A DNA stretch of 35,471 nt. Source: Clostridiaceae bacterium. Its GTDB lineage: Bacteria > Bacillota > Clostridia > Saccharofermentanales > DTU023. A program made the translations under genes and the position numbers. Location: positions 1 through 35,471 of the forward strand of contig DUPJ01000152.1 of NCBI GenBank assembly GCA_012838355.1. Reading direction: 5' to 3'. Under the pieces are notes generated by a model. The model did no database searches, was not told the DNA's origin, and worked only from the letters and a program-made list of their open reading frames with translations. Below, piece by piece: positions 7,273 to 13,940 of this stretch (its first letter is position 1; every line of letters begins with the position of its first letter).

Positions 7273-9801
7273 TCATGATTGCAGATTTGAAACATCAATC
7301 CAAAAAGCGGGGCGAACGGCTTCATAAGTATTGTAGACACCATAGCCAAAGTTGTAGACGGAGCCGTCCGTACTGACGTATGCAGCAATGTTGCCACTAA
7401 AGCCGGGCGACCGAAGCCACCACCAACAGGTGCCACGATCCGATACATAGGCACCTTGCGCTGTGGCATACACCGTGGGAAATGCTTGCCGTGCATTCTT
7501 CGTTGGGAAATATTGTTCCGCCTCATCAATACTCATCAAAAATATCTGATCCGTTGTGTTGTTGCCACCTCTTGTTCCATATCTTGCATTGTTCGGATTC
7601 GCAAGTGTGACGGTTGGTATATACACCTGCTCTTCCGCGCTGAAGGCGGTGTTCATAAAGGTTTCATTAAGCCACTGGCGTATAGCGCTCGTCTCCCACG
7701 TCACTCCTGTGAGTTCCGGATGGTACTGTTTGCAATCCAAACCATATCTGCTGATCACCAGAACACGGTCGTTTTCCTTCGCCAAGACTTGCCATTCAAT
7801 CCCTTCCTTGCCATTGCCTGTATCATTGTCTTGCTCATACGCACCGAAGTATACCGTGTCACCAACTTCCGCTCCGGCAATGAGTGTAATTTGAATCTCG
7901 GCAAGTTTCGCCTGGCTGTCCTTGTATTCACCAAGTTCCGTCAGAAGCGCATAGGCATTGGCGAATTCTTCCGCCTCGATCAGCGACAGCGCTCTCTCAT
8001 ATATCAGTTGGGCGCTGTCCTTGTATTCACCAAGTTCTGTCAGAAGCGCATAGGCATTGTCGTAGTCTTCTGCTTCGATCAGCGCCAGTGCGTTGTTATA
8101 CTTGATCATTGGAAAGATGACGGTAATCAGAAGGACGGCAATCGCGGCTGCAATGGCAACAAGGGAGCCAGTCCAGGCAAGAATCCGCTTGTTTCGTTTC
8201 GCACGCCGTTCTGCAGCAATGCGATCCGCTTCTTCCTTTGCCTTTATTTCTTCAATTCTTGCCCGGCAGACATTGATCTGTTCATCGGCATCCTTCCAGC
8301 CGGAAATGGTCTCCAGTTGACGAATAACCGTAAAGTATCGCTCTACACTATTTCCGCCACGCACGCTTCCGCGCATGGCTTGTATGGCAGCCTGGTAAAC
8401 AGCATCTTTTCGGGCTATCTCCGCGTTCTCTTTGCATACCTGCTGCAATGCCAACGCATCTTTATACTCCGGGATCGACGCGAATGTATATGCCACAGCG
8501 TTGAACTCATTTTCCGAGTGCGCGCGATTCATCGCTGTCAGCGCTGTGGTGTATATGTTCTCTAAACGGGCATTTTCATTGCGCTCATTGATGTGATCGA
8601 TGTAACCAGTCAATTTCGTTCGCAAGGCATCATCGGCAAAACGTAACGCTATACCGTAATTGTTAAAATTATCAAAAGGCTCGGCACACTCCTTCAGATC
8701 GGCTTGTTTGTGAACTTGCAGTTCCGCCATCAGCTTGCCGAGATATGCCTGAGCATTCTCCGGATCCTGGTCAAGCACTTTCTCACAGTACGCATCAGCT
8801 TCGTCCCAGTTGCCGTATTCAAGGAACATGAAGGCGCGTTTCAGGAGCGGGTCGATGCTGCCACTGCCGTTGACCACAACCGTCTCACGTACGTTTGCGG
8901 GTGTGCTGTCGGCCGTAATCTTCTTGATGCCCCGGATCAGGTCCTGCATGAACCCGAGCTTCGAAATATCCTGCGCCTGAAGGTGCGAAAATTCCTCCGG
9001 AAGATCATACGGATCCATGTCGCGATAAGCCGGTATGAGTATCTTCTTTTCGCCGTTTCGGATGAGCGCGAGATAACGGCTCCATTCGTTCTTCACCCAG
9101 ACCGCATTGAAGTACTCCGGCTTCGTCGCCAGTACGACCATGACTTTTGCCGAATTCAAGGCAGCAAAGATATACGGCTCGTATGCGGTGCCGAGTTTGT
9201 CCTCCAGCGTGATGCGCGAGAAGAAGACCTTGAAGCCCTCATGGCTGAGCTGATGGTAAAGATCGTTCGCCAAAACCGAGTCCGGTGTTCGCCGGCCGTG
9301 CTCGTCCGTCTCCTTGTAGCAGATGAAGACATCAAACGGTTCCTCTTTCTGAGAAATGGCGAGAATCCCTTTCTGGATCGCATTGATCGTGCCGGCCTCT
9401 TCTACATATAGTTCGCGCTGGCCCGCATCGGCAAACTGAAGGGCTGATTTGTAATTGTCATCATCAAAGACTGAGGTGAACTGTGCGCGGTTGACGGTCG
9501 GCACACGACGGCGGCTTGCCGGATCCTCCACGTATTCAATCCCATAGCGGCAGAGCACAATGGACCAGTACGCTTCCGCATCGCTGCTGTCCTCAGTGAG
9601 GATCTGCTCGTAAATCCCCATCGCCTTGTCAAATTCATTGTTGCGGCGAAAATGGTTGGCCCGGTCATACAGATTCGCTCGCCGGTCATCGTCCAGTTTC
9701 GGCAGCGTCTGCTTCGTTCCGCAGCTGTCACAGACAGCAACCGTATCCCCCGGATTGAATTCCAGTGTGCCGCCGCACATCTTGCATTTGAATATCGTCA
9801 C
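7273..9801 (-). CDS. DGR target: zinc ribbon-TIR-transmembrane-DUF6273 (C-type-lectin-like) receptor
   Basis: 842 residues. In order: an N-terminal zinc ribbon (C6, C9, C24, C27); a TPR-like helical region around 42-90; a TIR domain around 154-300 beginning FDVFICYKETD, with E208 in GTAYEPYI at the position of the catalytic Glu of TIR NADases; further helical repeats (about 316-510); a basic stretch (RRAKRNKR, 532-539); a transmembrane helix at about 541-563; two 33-residue TPR/SEL-like repeats (569-630); and a DUF6273 formylglycine-enzyme/C-type-lectin-like domain from 645 to the end. The basic residues before the helix predict TIR inside and DUF6273 outside. Residues 793-832 are encoded by the variable repeat. 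The start is GTG, with GGGAGG 9 bases upstream. It is the third gene of the operon. The ligand and TIR activity are inferred, not shown. Confidence 0.93.
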   Translation of the reverse strand: MTIFKCKMCGGTLEFNPGDTVAVCDSCGTKQTLPKLDDDRRANLYDRANHFRRNNEFDKAMGIYEQILTEDSSDAEAYWSIVLCRYGIEYVEDPASRRRVPTVNRAQFTSVFDDDNYKSALQFADAGQRELYVEEAGTINAIQKGILAISQKEEPFDVFICYKETDEHGRRTPDSVLANDLYHQLSHEGFKVFFSRITLEDKLGTAYEPYIFAALNSAKVMVVLATKPEYFNAVWVKNEWSRYLALIRNGEKKILIPAYRDMDPYDLPEEFSHLQAQDISKLGFMQDLIRGIKKITADSTPANVRETVVVNGSGSIDPLLKRAFMFLEYGNWDEADAYCEKVLDQDPENAQAYLGKLMAELQVHKQADLKECAEPFDNFNNYGIALRFADDALRTKLTGYIDHINERNENARLENIYTTALTAMNRAHSENEFNAVAYTFASIPEYKDALALQQVCKENAEIARKDAVYQAAIQAMRGSVRGGNSVERYFTVIRQLETISGWKDADEQINVCRARIEEIKAKEEADRIAAERRAKRNKRILAWTGSLVAIAAAIAVLLITVIFPMIKYNNALALIEAEDYDNAYALLTELGEYKDSAQLIYERALSLIEAEEFANAYALLTELGEYKDSQAKLAEIQITLIAGAEVGDTVYFGAYEQDNDTGNGKEGIEWQVLAKENDRVLVISRYGLDCKQYHPELTGVTWETSAIRQWLNETFMNTAFSAEEQVYIPTVTLANPNNARYGTRGGNNTTDQIFLMSIDEAEQYFPTKNARQAFPTVYATAQGAYVSDRGTCWWWLRSPGFSGNIAAYVSTDGSVYNFGYGVYNTYEAVRPAFWIDVSNLQS
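7307..7426 (-). repeat. DGR variable repeat (VR) at the 3' end of the TIR-receptor gene
   Basis: 120 bases, identical to the template repeat except at 16 sites. Fifteen of these are adenines in the template (coding strand): examples are AAT to TTT, AAT to AGT, GAC to GGC, AAC to TAC and AAT to GGT. All fifteen are non-synonymous and change 12 residues. The remaining difference is a silent TCT to TCC. The last 19 coding-strand bases (7325-7307) are identical and GC-rich, as expected for the initiation-of-mutagenic-homing end. Only ten codons follow before the stop. Confidence 0.95.
7916..8059 (-). repeat. Pair of 45-bp direct repeats, 99 bp apart, in the receptor stalk
   Basis: Bases 7916-7960 and 8015-8059 match at 44 of 45 positions. 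They encode the two copies of NAYALLTELGEYKDS in the helical repeats just outside the transmembrane helix. The 99-base period equals one 33-residue repeat, so unequal crossover here would add or remove whole repeats without changing frame. Confidence 0.85.
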
Positions 9802-9836
9802 GTCTCACTGCCTCCCGATGGTTGTTTGGTTATCTC

Positions 9837-10535
9837 TTACTTCAGCATTTTGCACTTGATGTTCCGCTCACTCACCAGGCGGATCACTTCGTCCGCCGCT
9901 TGTGCGCTATTGTCGGCACCAGAGCGTATAACCGTTGTGAAGTAAGCGAATTTCTCGGCTATTTCGGATTCCAGGCCGGCAAGCGCATCATCTGACATGG
10001 GGTCACTGTAGCGGATCGCTTCGAACACCTTTTTCGCCGCTGACCTTGCCTCATCATTGTCGGCTTTTGCGATGAGACTCTCGGCATCAGCCGTGAGTAA
10101 TTTTATGAAAAAGGTCTTGGCCTTTACCTTTGCATCAACGTCACCGATCAGCGCTGCAGCGGCACCGGCATTGATAACCGCCAAGGCACTGAATCCGAGA
10201 ATCAGCAGGCAGGCGACGATGCCAACCCAAACAGGCAGATCGGGGATGGCCATGCTCGCAATACCGACAATCACCGAAACGATCAGCGTCAGATAGCTGA
10301 TCCGGATGAGCGGCAGATTGAGAAACACCTTGTCCAGCCGATCCGTTCTGAACGCAAAAAAGGCACACACAAGCTGACCGATCAGTGCCAGGGTAATAAG
10401 GGCATAGCCCGGCCAGAACGCGCCCCCAAACTTGTTCATGCCGGCAAGTTCAGTCGGCGTCAGGAAAACAATCAGGTTGAATATGGCCAGCAGAATGACC
10501 CAGGCAATCAGGTAAAATTTGAAATACTTCTTCAT
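9837..10535 (-). CDS. Four-helix membrane protein with cytoplasmic C-terminal domain, unknown function
   Basis: 232 residues, not recognised as a named family. There are four hydrophobic segments at roughly 7-27, 43-62, 78-96 and 102-130, followed by a hydrophilic, helical C-terminal half rich in Ala, Glu and Asp (about 133-232). The start has a good GAGGAGGG ribosome site. It begins 15 bases after the SPFH stop and ends 35 bases before the TIR-receptor gene, so it is almost certainly co-transcribed with both. This placement makes it a candidate membrane partner of the TIR receptor or the SPFH scaffold. Confidence 0.8.
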   Translation of the reverse strand: MKKYFKFYLIAWVILLAIFNLIVFLTPTELAGMNKFGGAFWPGYALITLALIGQLVCAFFAFRTDRLDKVFLNLPLIRISYLTLIVSVIVGIASMAIPDLPVWVGIVACLLILGFSALAVINAGAAAALIGDVDAKVKAKTFFIKLLTADAESLIAKADNDEARSAAKKVFEAIRYSDPMSDDALAGLESEIAEKFAYFTTVIRSGADNSAQAADEVIRLVSERNIKCKMLK

Positions 10536-10550
10536 CCGGACATCCCTCCT

Positions 10551-11802
10551 CTAAAGCTTTTCGCCGCACTCAAGGCAGAACTTAGCGCCGTCGGGAACGT
10601 CGTTCCCGCATTGCGGGCACGCTCTGACTAATCTATGACCGCACTCGGGACAAAATTTGCCCTTAATAACCATCTTCTTGCAGCCAGGACACAAAACCAT
10701 GTTGTCCGGTACCAGATTGACCTTTTCACCGCATTCGAGACAGAACTGGGCACCCTCCGGCAACACTGAACCGCATGATGGACATGCCGTTTTTTGTGTC
10801 TGCGCTGCCGGTTGTTCCGCCGTATTCAAGGCGTTATTGACCGCACCGCCGACGAGTCCGCCTACCGCGCCGCCAACACCGGCCATCGTGCCGAGTCCGA
10901 CCCCCATATTGGTGAACTGGCCGACCGCCTCATTCTGCGCCACCATCTCGGCAACGTCATAACCGCGTTCCTGCGCATACGTGTACCCTTCCTGCGCCCG
11001 TTTGGCAGCCTGTGCCTGCGAATCGATGATAACTTTCTGCGCATCGGTCTGCGCATAAATGATATCTGTCCGCTGACGCAGATTCGCTTCGGCAATATCC
11101 GCGTATTGTCGGAAATGCAGCTCCTTGAATTTCTCATACTGCCGGTCGCCATCCGGCTTGACGATCGTGGTGACGAAAAAACGCTCAAGCGAAACGCCGT
11201 AATCGGCAAAATCGGGCATCAGCAGCTTTTTGATGCTGTCTGAGAACAGCGTCAGATTCTCGTCAATTTCAAAAATATTGATCGCATTCGTTTTGATCAC
11301 CTGAGCCATATACGTTTTGACCCTTGTCATCAGGAATGCGCGAAACAGCGACACGAGCTTTTGCTGCCCGAGATAACTCTCGGTTCCGACCAGCTTCAAA
11401 AGCAGTCTGCGGCTGTCGTCCGCACGAAGGCTCATCTCGCCGGATGCCCCGATGGAAATCGGGAAACCATAAGTCGGTTCAACATACTGGATCTTTGAGT
11501 CGGTGCCCCACTTAAGCGACATCTGCTCCACCTTGTTGATGAAATAGACATGGCAGTGAAACGGCGTTTTGTCACCGGTTACCCGATGAAAAACTCTCCC
11601 AATAATGGGGATATTCTGCGTTTCCAGCGTGTGACGGCCCGGACCGAACAGATCCAAAGCCTGCCCGTTCATAAAAAAATATCGCTTCCTGGCTCTCATG
11701 AACGATCAGCTGCGTCAGACTATTGAAATTTTCACTGGGGTGTTTCCAGATAAAGGTCGTGTTATCGCCCTCATACTTGATGATGTCAGCTATTTGTGCC
11801 AT
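10551..11802 (-). CDS. SPFH-domain protein (YdjI / 'virion core protein' type) with C-terminal zinc ribbons, apparent frameshift
   Basis: The protein lies in two frames. The first, from the ATG at 11802 (GGAGGGGG upstream), gives 43 residues: MAQIADIIKYEG...TQLIVHESQEAIFF. The second continues MNGQALDLFGPGRHTLETQNIP to the stop. Together they match the normal family N-terminus without a gap. The switch falls in a run of seven A (11673-11679; seven T on the coding strand), and one base fewer would give an intact 416-residue protein. The SPFH domain covers about 30-250, then an Ala/Gln-rich helix, a Gly-rich segment, and several CxxC zinc ribbons (CPSCG, CLECG, CPGCK, CPECG, CPQCG, CLECG). B. 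subtilis YdjI belongs to a membrane-stress operon with PspA. First gene of the operon. The frameshift may be a sequencing error, slippage-corrected or real. Confidence 0.85.
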
Positions 11803-11842
11803 GAGTACCCCCTCCATACTGAAACATGACAGATATCACGTA

Positions 11843-11865
11843 AAGTGCACATAAAATATGCACTT
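11843..11865 (-). promoter_or_regulatory. Putative operator palindrome of the SPFH-TIR-DGR operon
   Basis: AAGTGCA (11843-11849) and TGCACTT (11859-11865) form a perfect 7-bp inverted repeat with a 9-base A+T spacer. It begins a few bases after the predicted transcription start and well before the first gene, a usual place for a repressor site. Confidence 0.5.
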
Positions 11866-11874
11866 GCTGAACAT

Positions 11875-11903
11875 ATTAAATAGATAACAGGACATAAAAG
11901 CAA
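11875..11903 (-). promoter_or_regulatory. Putative promoter of the SPFH-TIR-DGR operon
   Basis: On the minus strand, TTGCTT (11903-11898) is followed after 17 bases by TTTAAT (11880-11875), a good -10 match with a weak -35. The transcript would start near 11868 and could run through all five genes to 5346, since no terminator is seen between them. Confidence 0.5.
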
Positions 11904-11944
11904 GGGAAATGTCGGAAATTGCATAAGCAAAGCAGCGTCGACGT

Positions 11945-11964
11945 GTAACGTTGCGAAGCGTTAC
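11945..11964. repeat. Inverted repeat after the chromate transporter gene
   Basis: GTAACG (11945-11950) and CGTTAC (11959-11964) flank eight bases, directly after the stop at 11966. No T tract follows, so it is a weak terminator candidate. Confidence 0.4.
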
Positions 11965-11965
11965 T

Positions 11966-12529
11966 CTAAAACCGTACCCCTAAAAGATACAGCACCCCGG
12001 CCAGCGCACCGGTCGTCAGCATGACGGGCAGTGAACTCCACTTGAAGCGCTGCACAAGAAAGACGCCAAGCGCGATGATGATGGTCAAAATCAAACTGAT
12101 CCAGTCGAAGCCGCCGGTATCGGTCTGAAGTGTGAGCAGGAGGATGGATAAACCTGCCGAGGTGATCAGGGCGACCACGATCGGTCTCAGTGTCTGCAGA
12201 ACGCCTTTGACAAAGGAGAGTTCGGAATATTTTGCGTAGAGGTAGGCCAGGATCGAAATGATGATTGCAGCGGGCAGGACATTGCCGAAGGTCGCAACCA
12301 AAGCGCCGGTTATGCCGCCCACGCGGGTGCCGACAAAGGTCGCGGCATTGATCGCGATCGGTCCCGGTGTCATCTGGGAAATGGCGATCAGGTCGGCGAA
12401 TTCGGTGAGCGAGAGCCAGCCTTCCATTTCCACGATCCGGCTCTGGATCAGGGGCAGTGCCGCATAGCCTCCGCCAAAGCTGAAGAGCCCGATCTGAAAA
12501 AAGTTCCAGAACAACTCGAGATACATCAT
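11966..12529 (-). CDS. chrA: Chromate transporter subunit (CHR family, half-size)
   Basis: About 187 residues, one CHR domain with five or six membrane segments. Signatures are FSFGGGYAALPLIQ near the N-terminus and QMTPGPIAINAATFVG after it. Half-size CHR proteins work as pairs with the neighbouring subunit to expel chromate, probably by exchange with sulfate, although many family members have no tested substrate. The ATG at 12529 overlaps the TGA of the upstream half by one base; GTG at 12532 or ATG at 12526 are alternatives. Last gene of the long secA operon. Confidence 0.88.
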   Translation of the reverse strand: MMYLELFWNFFQIGLFSFGGGYAALPLIQSRIVEMEGWLSLTEFADLIAISQMTPGPIAINAATFVGTRVGGITGALVATFGNVLPAAIIISILAYLYAKYSELSFVKGVLQTLRPIVVALITSAGLSILLLTLQTDTGGFDWISLILTIIIALGVFLVQRFKWSSLPVMLTTGALAGVLYLLGVRF

Positions 12530-13107
12530 CACGGCGCACCCGCTCTTCTGAGTTCAAGCCAGGTCAGAAATGCGCCCAGAATCAGGGCGCTGAGGATCAG
12601 GTAGATCACGTTGATGTGGAAGAAAAAATGCAGGGCGAAGGCAATCGCCATGATGACGGGCGGCAAAATGCGGCGACGCTTCAGGATAAGCGTCTGCATG
12701 GACCAGATGGCGCTCCCGATGATGATGCTCACACCGACCATGAGGCCGCGAAAGATCGCCTGAATCAGCGCGGACGATTTGACGGCATCATAAACGAGCG
12801 TCAGGATCGACAAAATAATCAGAGGCGGAAGCACCGTCGCCAGCAGTGCAACCAGAGCTCCGGGAAACCCGAGCGTACGCCAGCCGATCAGCATCGAGCA
12901 GTTAACGGCCATGACGCCCGGCGTAGCCTGCGCAATGGCGACAATGTCGAGCATGCTCTCTTCGTCAATCCAGTTCAGCTTGCGTGCGAATCGGTCGGAC
13001 AGGAGCGGCACAATCACATAGCCGCCGCCGAACGTCATCGCGCTGATGCTGAAGGTGCCCAAAAAAAGCTTCGGCAGATCGGAATATGGCCGGCGCTTCG
13101 GCGTCAC
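12529..13107 (-). CDS. chrA: Chromate transporter subunit (CHR family, half-size)
   Basis: 192 residues, the partner half of the split chromate transporter. It carries MTFGGGYVIVPLL and QATPGVMAVNCSMLIG, the same two signatures as the other half, in a polytopic membrane protein ending in a short basic tail. The start is GTG at 13107, overlapping the nfo stop by four bases (GTGA), so it is translationally coupled to nfo. The two halves probably insert in opposite orientations, as described for paired short CHR proteins. Confidence 0.88.
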   Translation of the reverse strand: MTPKRRPYSDLPKLFLGTFSISAMTFGGGYVIVPLLSDRFARKLNWIDEESMLDIVAIAQATPGVMAVNCSMLIGWRTLGFPGALVALLATVLPPLIILSILTLVYDAVKSSALIQAIFRGLMVGVSIIIGSAIWSMQTLILKRRRILPPVIMAIAFALHFFFHINVIYLILSALILGAFLTWLELRRAGAP

Positions 13108-13940
13108 GAGAGATGCGCACGCAAGAGCGCGATTTCTTCTTTGTAGCCGTCCGGTTCGTTCGGCGTCTCGAGGTAAAACGGCAGATGACGAAGCTTCGGG
13201 TGGCGCATGACATTCAGAATGGCCTCCAGGCCGAGCTCGCCCTGACCGATTTTCTCGTGGCGGTCCTTGTGGCTGCCCCTGACATTCTTGCTGTCATTGA
13301 GATGAATCGCCTTCAGGCGCGACAGGCCGACCACTGCATCAAATTCGTCCAGAACACCATCCAGGTCACTTTTGATGTCGTAGCCGGCATCGTACAGATG
13401 GCACGTGTCGAGGCAGACGCCGATGTATTCGTTGTGGTTGGTTCGGTCAATAATACGGCGGAGCTCCTCGAAACGGCTGCCGATTTCACTGCCCTTGCCG
13501 CCCATGCCTTCAAGCAGGATCGTGGTCTTGTTGTCAGCCGTGATCAGCTGGTTCAGGAGCGCGGCAATCAGTTCTATGCCGGCATCGACACCCTGGCCGA
13601 CGTGACTGCCGGGATGAAAGTTGTACATGGTGCCCGGGAAATTCGAAAGGCGGACGAGATCGTCTGACATCGCCATGGCCGCAAAGTCGCGAATGCGCTC
13701 CTCTTTTGCGGCCGGGTTCAGGGTGTACGGCGCATGCGCCAGCGGCGGTCCGAAGTCATGCGCTTTTCGCAGTTCGTTGAAGCGCTTCGCATCGTCCGGA
13801 TCGATAGCCTTGGCCTTGCTGCCGCGCGGGTTTCTGGAGAAAAACTGAAACACGTTCGCACCGAGCGAGATTGCCTCCTCTGCCATTTTTTGAAAACCGT
13901 TCGAAACGGAGAGGTGACAACCCAGGTAGATATGACTCAT
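13104..13940 (-). CDS. nfo: Endonuclease IV (AP endonuclease)
   Basis: 278 residues, the family length. This zinc enzyme cuts DNA 5' to abasic sites in base excision repair. The metal ligands are visible: H69 (LAHAPY), H109 (NFHPGSH), E144 (LLEGMGGKG), D178 and H181 ([12 protein letters not shown]), H213 (IHLNDSK), D226 and H228 (DRHEKIGQG). It overlaps the secA stop by four bases (ATGA) and is itself overlapped by the chromate transporter, so the three are translationally coupled. Confidence 0.96.
   Translation of the reverse strand: MSHIYLGCHLSVSNGFQKMAEEAISLGANVFQFFSRNPRGSKAKAIDPDDAKRFNELRKAHDFGPPLAHAPYTLNPAAKEERIRDFAAMAMSDDLVRLSNFPGTMYNFHPGSHVGQGVDAGIELIAALLNQLITADNKTTILLEGMGGKGSEIGSRFEELRRIIDRTNHNEYIGVCLDTCHLYDAGYDIKSDLDGVLDEFDAVVGLSRLKAIHLNDSKNVRGSHKDRHEKIGQGELGLEAILNVMRHPKLRHLPFYLETPNEPDGYKEEIALLRAHLS

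Noticed and set aside
7164-7529. N-terminal extension of the Avd frame into the variable repeat
   Set aside because: The extra residues are an out-of-frame translation of the receptor's 3' end; a good ribosome site precedes the ATG at 7163.
7456-8565. 369-residue plus-strand open frame inside the receptor gene
   Set aside because: It is antisense to a protein with clear domains and resembles no known family.
5103-11965. Integrative element inserted at tRNA-Thr
   Set aside because: I found no repeat of the tRNA 3' end near the far boundary and no integrase; the tRNA is complete and has its own terminator.
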